A DNA stretch of 64,000 nt from Saussurea involucrata (GCA_033807775.1 CM066325.1:22439301-22503300), one strand, 5' to 3'; shown: positions 34,392-46,555, numbered from the stretch's first letter. Program-made: numbers and translations. Notes: generated by a model from the sequence alone, not told the origin.

Positions 34392-35001
34392 TGAGGCGTT
34401 AAGTGCCGACAAAATTCATGCACAAAATTTATTTTCAAAATAAATTGCATCAGTTACTTATTGTGTTTCAAATCCTCATGTGGATTGTGTTACAAAATCT
34501 CGAAAAAACATTTAGCACACACAAGATTTTAAATCATGGTTTGAACATGTGTTTGGGCAAAATTTCACCAGTCTCGACCACGACCAAACAGTAGAAAGCA
34601 TTTATTGCACTTTTCCATAATAAGATAAAGTCACAAAACGTTTTTATCTACAGTCTGAAGTTTAAAACAAAACTTACTCTCGACCTCGACCGTCGTATGG
34701 AACCTCACGACCTCGACCTACTAACATGTGATATTACTGTTACGTTTTCAGTATTTATTGCAGGATTAATATCATTAATGACCAACGGCCATAACCGACA
34801 GAGACAATTATGAGCATTAAACCCAGTGACTGTTATGACCGTTATCAGAAGTCTTTATGGAGTCATTCAAGGCGCTCGAAGACTATAAAAGCAAAGGCTA
34901 GAGCATCATTTCACGTATCTGGAATCATCTGATATCTCACAGGAACCAAAAAGAAGTTCCTCCCGTTTCCACGCTTCTTTGCCCTGGTCGTTAGACAGCA
35001 C
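34392..35001 (+). promoter_or_regulatory. Upstream region of the copia accessory ORF with a TATA box
   Basis: ACTATAAAAGC at 34883-34892 is a good plant TATA box, 118 bp before the ATG of the next ORF. Several CNGTTR-type MYB core sites lie upstream (for example near 34735, 34783 and 34826-34840). There is no coding sequence. Since copia accessory ORFs lie downstream of pol, this may be the pol-to-ORF spacer acting as an internal promoter. Function is inferred from position only. Confidence 0.5.
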
Positions 35002-38000
35002 ATGGATGCGAATCCCCTGATCCCGAGACGTATCAACCATCCGGTATGTCCCTATCATAACCTTCAATACCTGGTGATTCGTAATCCACCGGATACCCCA
35101 TCCATGCCTATACCCGAACACTTAGTGGCACACGCGGATCCTAATGCACCGGATGTGATAGAATATAGGCGAGTGTTAGGAAATCCCATGGTCCAGCCAG
35201 CACCGGAGGGACCTCCCCAGGGACATAGAACCAAGGGACGTGAGGGTCCAAGGACGAGAGGAGGTAGAGTCCGGGTAGCTGGGGCTCCCGGACGAGGTGT
35301 GTTGAGATTACATGGGAGGGGAACAGGAGTGGGCAGTGCATTGGATACGCGTCCCAGTACTACCCAATCCCATCAAGCCGGTACAAGCCAACAACTTTCC
35401 ATTCCTATCACCCGACCGACGGGCGAAGCTGGTACATCATCTAGACCAATGTTTCACCGTGACCCGGAGCCGTACTTATCTGATCCTCCTTCGCCACACC
35501 GACAAGTTGAGAACGTGTAATCCGAATCCACCGAATCCGATACGGACCGTGCTATACGCATGACCTTGATACGTACCCGTATCGGACCAAACCCCGAATT
35601 GACCGAAGGAATTCCATCTGACTCACCCACAACCCCCCTTATCCCTGCTGCCCAGCCTGATACGGGAGACATAAGGAGAACGGAGGGAGTTTTAGTTGAA
35701 AATCAAGAAGAGTTGAGTCTGATTGAAGTCAGGTCCAAAAAGAATCAAGAGAGAATAAGCCGAAAAAATAAAGAGGCTTCTGAGCGAATCCAGCCAAGTG
35801 TCGCCCGGGTAGCCACATCTGCTATCCCGTCTCATCCGTTGGGACGGGGTATTGAAGAAGCCGCCGTGGACCCAGCGGCGCAATTGCACAACCCCCCAAG
35901 CCACTCATCCGTCTCTCAAAAGAAGGATGTTTCAACTTCACACAGGGAATTAGCACAACTTCTACCGATCTCTCACTCGGAGAGTATTGGTATTGAAACA
36001 AGAGACCAGCAACCCCCGGTCTCGCCTTCTTTCAAAGCACCATCGAGTCTAGAGCCACTTGAAATAGAACATTCTTCGGCTAGGACACAAGATGACGAAA
36101 CGAACATCGATGCTCTTCGTGACCCGATCGGAACTTCCGTAGCGTCTCTACTCTCGGGCGGAACGCAAGGATCGGAAGGAAATCCTACCACGGCCACATC
36201 ATCGCCAACCGTGAACATAGGTGGCTCTGCCTCTAAGGTAGATGCCTCAACGGGTAATCTAAGTGATCCCGGTGTTACGTTACCTGACTTTGTGTCACAG
36301 GGATCTCTGGACAGCACCCTAAAGGCTGTCCGCGAGGCAATGGAGCAGCGCCTCACCGTAGAGCTCGATAAACTGAAAAGCCTGATCAAAGGAAAAGAGA
36401 AGGTAGTCGACGCTGAAACCGTACCAACACCTCCACCGGCTCCCGTTCAGCCAACTTACTCGGTGGACACTTTGAAGACTATGCTCTTAGCTCAGCTGCT
36501 CCAGCAATCTGAAACCGACACCTCTACCGAAGCAGACCTGATATTCGTTCTACGATCCCAGGTCACTGCTCCTTCGTCATCCAGCACTACAAGAATGGAT
36601 CAGCTTGACACGACTCTCAAGGACGTTCAACAAGCGCTCAAAACGCTGTCCGAGAGAGTCGTCTCCATGGAAGAAACCTACAAGAGTCAAGCAGGCGGTC
36701 TAAAGCAAAGACACGATGATCAGGATGATCCTGATCACCATGAGGGGGAGAATAAAAGACTAAGATTATCCGAGACCGCCCAGATCCTCACTGAAACTAC
36801 TGTGGTTCAACCGGAACCGTCAACTGCAGCAACTACAACTAAAGAACAACCTGAAGCCCAATTGAGCTTAGTCGAGATGGTAATAGACATGGACATCTCT
36901 GACGATGAAGACCCGACGGTTGAAAAGCCTGAGGGAGAAACATAGGAATTGGTCACAGATGATGCATCAGATAGGCTCGAACTACAACTGATAGATCCAA
37001 CTTCCTATATCAACCCGGAGACCGAAAATACATGGTACGAAAAAGCCGCCAGTGCTATAAATCTCCAGGTAAACCTGATCTTTCCTACTGATGAAGACGA
37101 CAATATTGATTACGACCAGTTTCTGCTACAAAACCTATATGGTACACCCGTTCACTCTGCTCAAGCCGCCGAGACTTCTACAAGACCCGAAACGACAACT
37201 GCTGAAAATCCGCCATTTCCTCAAAAGCCACTGACAGTTTCAGATCATCCTCCTCTTCAACAGCAACAAATCCGATGGGAGAAAATCATGATCTTCATTC
37301 CTCACCTGGAGGAATCTCTGAAGAAGCTGTATGTTCACAGGTTATGCCCTATCGAGCCGACATTTTGCCTTGGGATTTCTCACTTCGACAAAGAATACCA
37401 AGGTCAATACATAAATGCCATGAAGCGGTGTCTGCCAGCTAGCCAAGTCCGAACCAAGCACAAGATCACTGAAGTGCTAAACATTCAAACCGGCCGAATC
37501 CTTAGAGTCATGTTTCCAGTTTTCACTGTCCGACGAGAAGACGGTAATGAATGGAAATTTTTTGAAGCAGACTTTAAGAACCTTTTACCATTCGACTTAC
37601 TTGCTTTACTGAAAGACCTCCGAAATAGAACCATCCGACCTCTTCAAGTGACAAAGGCGCTCGAAGCTGTTCGTTGATTCCTGATTCACTCTATTATAAT
37701 GTCTTACCTCACAGACTTCCAAATGGGAATCGAGAACAGAGCAAAGAAGGTAAACCTGTTGAAACCGAATCTGAAGGCACCCGAGCTGAAGATGTATCCC
37801 GAGAACGCACTGCTTCTAGAACCAGAATTTGGGATTGTATACCTCAACGAACAGAAAGAAAAGAGGTTTCTCCGCTTCAGCCAGGTAGACAGATTCTGCG
37901 ATGGCACGCTCTTCAAAGTCCAAGATGCTCTTCGAAAAATCATCACTTTCGAATCCGAAAATCGAAAGCTCTCGTATGTTCCCAATCTTAATGAGACAAC

Positions 38001-38145
38001 CGCTCGAAAAGCCTTAGAAGTGATTGAAGAACGCATAGACTATCGCCGAGCCATAGGAACGTTCGAGGTCCACTTTGCACTCCGAAAAAGATATGTCGAG
38101 AACTGGCGCGAACTCGAACTTCAATTCAAAGGGGGAGATTGTTAG
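35002..38145 (+). pseudogene. Accessory ORF of a Ty1/copia element, three nonsense mutations
   Basis: A single frame of 1,048 codons is interrupted by TAA at 35518, TAG at 36943 and TGA at 37675. The N-terminal part starts MDANPLIPRRINHP and is followed by a long Ser/Thr/Pro-rich region. Two likely coiled-coil stretches follow, around codons 433-470 and 533-565. The C-terminal third is globular-looking (HLEESLKKLYVHRL, VFTVRREDGNEWKF, MSYLTDFQMGIE, YPENALLLEPEFGIVYLNEQ). A second copy on the other strand at 53776-54564 aligns with this C-terminal part and has CGA (Arg) where this copy has the TGA at 37675. The last codons run through the purine tract, and the stop TAG lies inside the LTR. There is no polymerase motif. 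The function is unknown; I infer a copia accessory protein from its position before the 3' LTR. Confidence 0.7.
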
Positions 38146-38421
38146 GGTCAAATATTGGTTGAATAGAAGTTCAAGGGCTGTTTTTTTATTGTTTAATTTG
38201 AGCCTTTATTGTGAACGGGCCGTGGGCTTGTTACCACGGGCCCAACATATAAAATGTATTGTTTAGCCTTAGTTTTAGGCTAGTTGTCATTTTACTTTCC
38301 TAAGCTTTATTGTAAACTCTCTGCATATTGAAAATGAATTGGATGATCAGTTGAAATCATACCGTACTGTTCTTCATCTATTGATTTCTATTACGTTTGT
38401 TGCACGAATCTGGAACTCACA
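38140..38421 (+). repeat. 3' LTR of the accessory-ORF copia element
   Basis: 282 bp from TGTTAGGG to CTCACA, directly after the tract GGGGGAGAT. It is clearly similar to the minus-strand LTR at 53502-53781; both contain GAACGGGCCGTGGGCTTGTT and end near GTTGCACGRATCTGGA. The matching 5' LTR is not in the window. Confidence 0.75.
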
Positions 38422-39896
38422 CTGGGTCTTTGAACTTTTAAACCGTTTCTCCCCTCATGATGATGATCTGTGTCTTTGAATCTGTATCAGTTCTCCCCCT
38501 CATGATGATTAGGAGCATCATGTAACTTCAAAGACAACACTGATGAGTAGCAAAATACCAGATAAGACGTTTAGTAACAAGAATGGGGCAATCAACTAAC
38601 ACAGAAACACAAAAGTAACTGTTATCACAATAATTAAAATAATTGTGTGGCCTATGTTCAGAGTTGGCATTAGGGTTACTCTGATAGGACTTCCAGTTAT
38701 CACTGAAGTAAAATTTTAAAAATTACTTCTCAAACTGTTCCGGTAATATCACGAAGATATGCAATTGGAATCACAAAGACTCGTGCATGTGTGAAAGAAA
38801 TAAATAATATCGATTTGGCTCAAAGATTGATTTAACCTGGGACGCAAGTTAAAATCAATTGACATAGTGAGTAGAATATGAAGTTCGGAGACCGGAGCTG
38901 ATGTCTTCCTTTTTCAATATCTAAGACCTCCGATTGAGGAATAAATAGATTATGTGCTAAATCTCCGTGCATTTATGAAACAAGCATCTTTTATGAGATG
39001 ATTGAGTGGCTGGGTGGGGTGACACGAGTTATCGACACTTGGTCCATGTCTGTTTCAATATTCATCTCCAAAGAACGAGAATGAATAGATTGTGTGGTTA
39101 CCCGGATAACTGAGGTTTGGTAAGGACCAATAAATCTTTTAAGTCCTGTCACATCCTCACCATATTCTTTTCACTCCAAACTCATCTATCAATCTAGACC
39201 CTTCACTGATGTCTATAAAGGATGTGTTTCTTGGGTAGGTCCTTCCGGTTCTGGATAGACCATAGAAACAAAATAAATCCTATCACTCCTCTCACACCTT
39301 TTTTTTCATTCACCAAATAAAACAGTTTAGTAATCATTGAAGTACACATTTAAAACGAGTTCTAAACTGAAATGTTTAGAAGTCAAAGCATTTAAGAACG
39401 AGTTCTGGACTGAATTATTCAGAAGTCGTAAAAATGAAGTCCGAGTTCTGATATGAGGTAATCAGAAGTCAACATAAATTGAAATAATTGAATTTCAAGA
39501 AACAAGATCAAGCGCAAAACATATAGACTCATTGAGCACATCATGGTCAAAAATCAAACAAAGAATAGAAATTTTAATTGTGAAGAACAAGTAACAATTA
39601 TTATATAAGAGAAGAAGTGAATCATTAGCAAGAAATGACGAACTTTGAGAAACAAATAGGAATTCAAACGAGTGTATTTCCACCGAAGTAAGTCAGCGAA
39701 TATGTGAGACATGGAAATAACTAAGTCAAGAAAATATAACACATGGTAATTCTAGAATTTAAAATCAGAGAAAAACGAACACAAGTAAGTTTTTCAGAAT
39801 AGATTACCACAGTTCTTTGAATTCACTAAAAAATTCATGTATGTGTGTCAAATACCTTATACTCCCCCCAAAAAATAGCATAACCTTTGAATGCAG
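38422..39896. other. Noncoding stretch, probably copia-derived
   Basis: No gene was recognised. From 39350 to 39480 there is a loose repeat of GAGTTCTRRACTGAA and CAGAAGTC. On the minus strand a run TTTTTTGGGGGGAG at about 39866-39880 follows the stop of the gag-like frame and could be a polypurine tract. If so, the DNA to its left would be the 3' LTR of the minus-strand element. I could not match it to the 5' LTR at 52268-52597. Confidence 0.35.
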
Positions 39897-40666
39897 TCAT
39901 GTGAACGGAATATTTTGAATTATATTGCACATGACATCCCTACAAAACAGATCTAAAGATTTTGGTATCCATGCTTTGATGGATCCTTGATGGTTAGAGG
40001 CCTTAACTTTAAAATGGGGATTGTGAATACTATAGGTACCGTACCAACACTTATCATAGTTTTTATTCACAAAATCACTTGTTCTACAGTAAGAACAACA
40101 TAGCTTATGTGTAGATAAGCTGATCAGCTGATTAACAAAGTAAACACGATCAAGTTTCACAAAAGGTTTAGCGTGAAAAGCTTTGTTGTTCTTGTCACTC
40201 TTAACAAAGACAAATGACTTTGGAGCAGGAGCGGATCCTTTAGCTCTCCAAACCATCTTTACTTTATTGAAAGATGGATTATCTGTATTGTCAAGAGTAG
40301 GGTCATAAAACAGATTAGAAGTACGGATCTGATCTTTTGAAAAGCTAGTAGATCTGATGCAGGTCTTTGAAGAAATATTTTTGTGGATAGAACTTGGAGC
40401 AGTCTTAGAAAAGCAAACAGAATTAGTTGAATCATCATAAGGAGACTGATCAATAATATCTAGACTAGTAAGATTGGGTGATTCAACATCAGAGATTTTG
40501 GCCTCAAGTTCCTTGTCATTGTTAACCAAAACATTGTTCTTCTCAAACATTAGATCTAGCTTCTTTTGGAGATCAGATTTGAGCCTCTTCTCTATCATAA
40601 TATCAGTTGACAAAACAGATAATTTCTTTGTAAGCTTAGAAATCTCAGTCTGAAAGATCTTTCTTT
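39897..40666 (-). pseudogene. gag-like protein of an older minus-strand copia, 3' part
   Basis: The minus-strand frame continues the gag-like protein that starts at 51318 and was split by copia copy A. It begins with a Lys/Leu-rich coiled-coil region and passes through a Ser-rich linker. It ends with a cysteine-rich piece (CCSYCRTSDFVNKNYDKCW) and GSIKAWIPKSL. The cysteine-rich piece has the position of a zinc knuckle but lacks the usual histidine, so it may be damaged. No pol follows on this strand, so the element is gag-only or truncated. Confidence 0.6.
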
Positions 40667-41454
40667 AACTGAAGATTTGCTAAGTATGGATAGTACTGCC
40701 AGAACAACTTTAATACTGCCAGGGCATAATTAATACTGCTAGAGTGAAGTTAGTACTGCTTGTCAAGATTAATACTGCTGAAGCAAGGTTAGTACTGCTG
40801 AGTCAAGTTAAAGATTAATACTGCTGAAGCAAGGTTAGTACTGCTGAGTCAAGTTAATGCTGCTAGAATGAATTAATGCTGCTGGAGAATATTAGTACTG
40901 AAGGTTAGTACTGCTGAGTCAAGTTAATGCTGCTGGAATGAATTAATGCTGCTGGAGAATATTAGTACTGCTCATGCTGAATGAAGTTAATACTGCTCAT
41001 GCTGAATGATGTTAATGCTGCTTGTGATTATAAGTTTGGAATGCGAGAATGTTGGAGATAAAGATGGAATGATTGAAGATATGCGTGAAAGAATATTCTG
41101 AAGATCAATTTTGTTTTGATAGTTATCTTGTACTTATTTTGTATAAATAGATGTTGATAGATAGCTATTCGAGATACGCGATATACGAGAGTTTTGGAGA
41201 ATACGTTTTGTCTAAGAGAGAATTAACCTCAAGGTTTAGAACCCTATTTCTAGAGAAGTAGAAGTCGTCTTGATTGAGCCTGTTCATCAAGATTGAGGTT
41301 TGGTTGTAAGCTTGTGAGTTGAATCAGTGAATACAAACAGCTGTGTGTTTTCTGATATATTGTTCTTTGATTGTGTGAATTAAAGTTCTATTCCGCAGAT
41401 TCTTTAATTCTGAATTCTAAGTATTATTAGTCTTGTTAAGATTCGATCCTGACA
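40667..41454 (+). repeat. 5' LTR of copia copy A
   Basis: It begins AACTGAAG, so the first bases TGTTGGG present in the 3' LTR are missing. Between 40683 and 41030 it holds about 17 copies of a TAATACTGCT or TTAGTACTGCT motif. A TATA box, TATAAATAG, lies at 41142-41150. It ends GATCCTGACA. Confidence 0.92.
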
Positions 41455-41456
41455 AG

Positions 41457-41468
41457 TGGTATCAGAGC
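41457..41468 (+). promoter_or_regulatory. Primer-binding site, initiator Met tRNA (copy A)
   Basis: TGGTATCAGAGC lies two bases after the LTR end, the standard position in Ty1/copia elements. Confidence 0.92.
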
Positions 41469-41496
41469 TTGTGTTTCTTAGAATTCTACAATTATT

Positions 41497-43050
41497 ATGG
41501 ACAATTCTATTGAATCAAACAGTACTCTTGTTTCTAAGGTTCCCATGCTCAGACCCAATGAGTTTGACATAGGAATGGGATTTGATTGGAGTGATCAAGC
41601 AGAAGAGGACATCCAAAATCAAGCACTTATGGCTGAAGTTTCAGATCTTCCCACTGAGGTAAAATCTAATCTCTGTACTCAAGCTTGTATAGACACTGTT
41701 AAAAGGTATAGAGATCACAATCAGGGAATGTGTGATGACCTTAAGAGATTAGAAAAGGACAGAAAAGACTATGTAGTAATTGTTGAGAAGTTTGAAGAAC
41801 ATATTAGGGCTTTTCAAGCCAATGAACTTCAACACTCCTATGATACAAACTACTGGAAATGGGAAAAGGATGGTCTAGAGTTCCAGCTTAGAGAATCCAG
41901 GGAAGAGTGTGAGAAACTAAAAGGAGAGCTTGAGAAAGTTAAACTTGATGTAGAAAAGTTTAATTGTGCCTCTAAAGTCATGGACAACATAATCAACTCT
42001 CAAATCCATAGTAAGTTGAAACCAGGCATAGGGTACAATGCCACACCCCCACCCTACAAAAACAACTACATCCCTCCTAAGTCAGACCTATTAGAAACCA
42101 AGGATAGGAAGGACTTACCTGAAGGAGCCACTGAAGTAGATCCATTAGATAAAGTAGTTGTTGAGGATAAGACTGAAAAAGAAGGATCTGATGAGGAATG
42201 TGTAAGTCCATGTGTTAAGAACAATGAGATGAAAAGGACTGGAAAGGGAAAGGGAGTTCATTATACACAGACCACTGTTGTGAACTCTAATACTTGTGAA
42301 CATTGTTCTTGCAAGAAATATCAAGAGAATAAGCCCCAAAAACATGATAAAAAGAGGGGAAATCAAAGAAATTGGAATAACCAGTGGGCACAAAAGCAAG
42401 GAGTTGATCTGCAAAAGATTAACAGACCAAAACCTTGTTTTATTTGTGGCAAATTGAATCATCTTGCCAAACACTGTTATTTCAATCCTATTAACCAAAA
42501 GAAAAGTTTTCAAAGAAGTTTTCAAAAATCTTCTGGTTATAGGAAGCCTGCAAGGAATAATGTGGCTAAGAAACAAGATGAATCCAAAAGCCACATGAGA
42601 AAACAGACTGAAAAGGAATGTGTCAATATATGGGTCCCCAAAAGCACTAATGTTAGTACTGCTACCTCAGATAGTACTGCTGACAAGGATAGTGCTGCTA
42701 GAAGCAATACTACTGCCAATACTGCTGCTAGCAGTGTTAGTGCTGCTAACACTGTTAGTACTTCTTTTCAAGAGAATGCTGCTGCTAGTAGTGTTAGTGC
42801 TGCTAACTCTGTTAGTACCTCTTCTAAGAACAATACTGCTGCTAGCAGTGTTAGTGCTGCTAACACTGTTAGTACTTCTTCTAAGGTTAATACTGCTTCT
42901 AGTTTTTGTGCTGCTAGACCAATCATATTGACAAAGTACTCCAGTTCTGCAGTACCTAAGTTTGAAAATCTCATCAAAACCCAGTGCAAGTACTTTGATG
43001 AGCAAGGGAGACCCAAGACCACTTTGGCTTGGGTTCCCAATAAAAACTAA
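41497..43050 (+). pseudogene. gag of copia copy A with an in-frame deletion of the gag core
   Basis: 517 codons starting MDNSIESNSTLVSKV. After PNEFDI it jumps to GMGFDWSDQAEE. In copy B these two blocks are about 1 kb apart and enclose the UBN2-type gag core and a first CCHC knuckle. The deletion keeps the frame. What remains is a coiled region, the CCHC knuckle CFICGKLNHLAKHC, and a Ser/Ala/Thr-rich tail (codons about 384-470) encoded by the TAATACTGCT-type repeat. Without the core the protein should not form particles. The frame ends just before the protease frame at a run of A. Confidence 0.85.
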
Positions 43051-43052
43051 CT

Positions 43053-46000
43053 GATTTATCTGATGTGCAGGGCAACCAACAGCTCAAGGGGAAGAGCATC
43101 TGGCATGTTGATAGTGGTTGTTCCAGGCACATGACAGGTAACATGGCCTGCCTCAAGAATTTCAAAAGAATTGATGGAGGACATGTTGCTTTTGGAAATA
43201 ATCCTGCAGGAGGTAAGATAAGTGGTAAAGGTGATGTGTCAAAAGGTAAGATGACATTTGAGGATGTTTACTATGTTGAGCAATTGAGATACAACCTGTT
43301 AAGTGTATCACAGGTCTGTGACAAGAAACATAGTATATTATTTACTGATTCTGAATGCATTATTCTTGCTCCTGGATTCAAAGTAGTTGATGAAAACATG
43401 ATACTATTGAGAACTCCTAGAAAGGATAATGTGTATTGTTTAGATTTAGAAAGTGTTTCATCTGATTCATCTCTAAATTGTTTGGTATCAAAAGCTTCAA
43501 TAGATGAATCATCACTTTGGCACAGAAGGATGTGTCACATGAATTTTAAAACAATGAATAAACTTGTTAAAAATAATCTTGTTAGGGGTTTACCATCAAA
43601 AGTCTATTCATGTGATGATCATTGTGTTGCATGTCTCAAAGGCAAACAACACAAAACTTCTCATAAGTCCAAAGAGATAAACACTATCTCAAATCCTCTT
43701 CAGTTGTTGCATATGGATCTGTTTGGCCCTACAAATGTCATGAGCATTGGCAAGAAGTCATACTGTTTAGTTATTGTTGATGATTACTCTAGATTTACTT
43801 GGGTATATTTTCTGAGAACTAAAGATGAGACAAGTGGACTGATCAAATCTTTTATTCTTAGAATTGAAAACCAATCAAATCAAAAAGTGAAAGTCATTAG
43901 ATCAGATAATGGGACTGAATTTAAAAACTTTGATCTAAACACCTTTTGTGAGGAAAAAGGAATTGAGAGACAATACAGTGCTCCTAGGACTCCACAACAG
44001 AATGGTGTTGCTGAGAGAAGGAATATGACACTGATTGAGGCTGCTAGATCTTTGTTAGCTGATTCAAAATTACCCACTACTTTTTGGGCAGAAGCAGTTA
44101 ATACTGCTTGTTATGTTCAAAACAGAGTTTTGGTCATAAAGCCTAAAAACAAGACACCTTATGAGCTTTTTCTGAAAAAGAAACCATTTATTGGATTTTT
44201 CAAACCATTTGGGTGTCCTTGTACAATTCTCAATACCAAATCTCACTTAGGTAAGTTTGATAGCAAAGCAGATGATGGCTTTCTTGTTGGTTACTCATCT
44301 CAGAGTAAGGCTTACAGAGTGTTTAATACCTCTTCTAGAATAATTGAAGAAAGTGACAATGTCAAATGCAATGAGAACACACCAAATCCTATTGGTTCAG
44401 GTCCTGATTGGCTATTTGACATTGATTCACTCACTAATTCTTTGGGTTTCAGTAGTGATGTAAATGCAGGACAAAGGGATGCACCACCATCAGATAACAG
44501 TATTCAGTCTGTGATATTTCCACTCCCTACCATTGATCCTATTGACTTCTGTGAACCAGAAAAAGAAGCTGAACCCATTCAGAATGAAGAAGAGAGAAGA
44601 ATAGAGGAAAATCAGACTTCAAGAGAGTCTGAAGTGACTGAAGAAGCTGAAGAAAATCCAGACTTAAATGAGTAAAATCTGGATGTGAACTTACAAGAGG
44701 AATCTGGTCATCCATCAAGAACTCAGAAAAATCATCCTCCTGAGTTGGTTATAGGAGACATTGCTTCTCCCATGATGACTAGGAATCAAAGCAGACTTCA
44801 AGAGCTACAAGATCAGCAGAATACAGTTAATACTGTACTTACTTGCTTTCTATCCCAAATTGAGCCCAAAAAGGCTTATGATGCTATGAAAGATCCAAGT
44901 TGGATAGAAGCAATGCAAGAGGAGCTGCTACAGTTTAAATTACAGGATGTTTGGGACTTGGTGGACCTTCCAAAAGGTCATAGAGCAATTGGCACCAAGT
45001 GGATTTTCAGAAACAAGAAGGATGACAGAGGAATTGTGATCAGAAACAAAGCAAGGCTGGTTGCACAAGGGTATACTCAGGAAGAGGGCATAGACTATGA
45101 GGAAGTCTTTGCTCCAGTGGCAAGGATTGAAGCAATTAGGCTATTTCTAGCCTATGCCTCATACATGAAGTTCAAGGTCTACCAAATGGATGTAAAAAGT
45201 GCTTTTCTGTATGGAAGTATTGATGAAGAAGTATATGTATGTCAACCCCCTGGATTTGAGAATCCATTACACCCTGACAGAGTGTACAAGTTGAAGAAGG
45301 CACTTTATGGTTTACATCAAGCCCCAAGAGCATGGTATGACACCCTGTCTACCTATCTCTTGAAAAATGACTTTGAAAGAGGAGTCATTGACAAGACCTT
45401 GTTCATTAAGAGGAGAAAGAAAGACACACTACTTGTTCAGATCTATGTGGATGACATCATCTTTGGATCCACAAATGATCACATGTGTAAAGAGTTTGAA
45501 GAATTAATGCACAAGAGCTTCAAGATGAGTTCCATGGGAGAACTTACTTTCTTCCTTGGGCTTCAGGTGAAACAGAGGAAAGATGGGATTTTCATAAGCC
45601 AATCCAAATATGTGAAAGACATCCTGGACAAGTATGGTTTAACAGACTCAAAGCCAGCAAGCACACCAATGGAGACACACAAACAGATCACTGCAGATCT
45701 TGAGGGGGAGGATGTGGATGTCCATCATTACAGATCTATGATTGGATCACTCATGTATCTCACAGCCTCTAGACCAGACATTATGTTTCCAGTATGTGTT
45801 TGTGCCAGATTTCAGGTTACACCTAAGCAATCACACCTTCATGCAGTCAAAAGAATTTTTAGATACCTAAGAGGGCAACCTAGATTAGGTCTTTGGTATC
45901 CTTATGAATCTTCATTTGACTTGCTTGCATACTCAGATAGTGACTTAGGTGGAGCTAACATGGATAGGAAGTCTACTTCAGGTGGATGTCAGTTTTTGGG

Positions 46001-46388
46001 TGCAAGACTTGTATCATGGCAGTGTAAGAAACAAACCACAGTGTCCTTATCTACAACAGAAGCTGAGTATATAGCTGCTGCAAGTTGCTGTTCTCAGGTG
46101 TTATGGATTCAGAATCAGATGTTGGACTATGGGGTAACATTTCTTCACACTCCAATCTTCATTGACAACAACAATGCCATTAGCATTGTTAACAATCCTG
46201 TCAAGCACTCAAAAACAAAGCACATAGAGATCAGGTATCACTTTGTTAGAGACTGTAATGAAAAGAAATTGATTCAAGTTGCTAAAGTTCATACCAATGA
46301 CCAGTTTGCAGATCTATTCACAAAAGCTTTTGATGTGGGTAGATTCACTTTCTTGGTAGCAAGTGTGGGCTTGATCAACCTTGAATAA
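43053..46388 (+). pseudogene. pol of copia copy A, one nonsense mutation
   Basis: One frame with a single TAA at 44673-44675. In order it shows a protease (WHVDSGCSRHMTG), a GAG-pre-integrase domain (LWHRRMCHMNF, CVACLKGKQH), an integrase core with DDYSRFTWVYF, RSDNGTEFKN and PQQNGVAERRN, then the stop in an acidic linker. Reverse transcriptase follows (KWIFRNKKDDRG, MDVKSAFLYG, YVDDIIFGST), then RNase H (AYSDSDLGG, STTEAEYIAA). All catalytic residues are present. The stop would separate integrase from reverse transcriptase. The pol frame is offset from gag at an A run near 43040-43046. It appears competent apart from this one codon. Confidence 0.92.
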
Positions 46389-46555
46389 ATTCATGATTTT
46401 TTTTTTAATTTTTTATACCTGTATTTCTTTGTATATTTGGTGTTACTAACTAGTTTTCTCAGCACCTCAGATTGACAAGTGCTGCAAAGTGGAAGTATAG
46501 TTACTACTGCCAGTGCAGAGTTACTACTACTAGTACATATTTTCTACTGCCAATT
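46389..46555 (+). other. Spacer after pol with divergent motif copies
   Basis: Noncoding. It has a T-rich run after the pol stop, then scattered TTACTACTGCC motifs. It leads directly into the 17-bp array. Confidence 0.6.

Noticed and set aside
34392..38421. Endogenous pararetrovirus as the source of the 1,048-codon ORF
   Set aside because: There are no reverse transcriptase, movement protein or coat motifs. A polypurine tract and LTR follow, and a second copy has the same LTR junction, which fits copia.
42620..43040. Leu/Val/Ala-rich frames on both strands opposite the gag repeat region
   Set aside because: They are out-of-frame readings of the TAATACTGCT-type repeat. The gag frame carries the zinc knuckle and the conserved ends.
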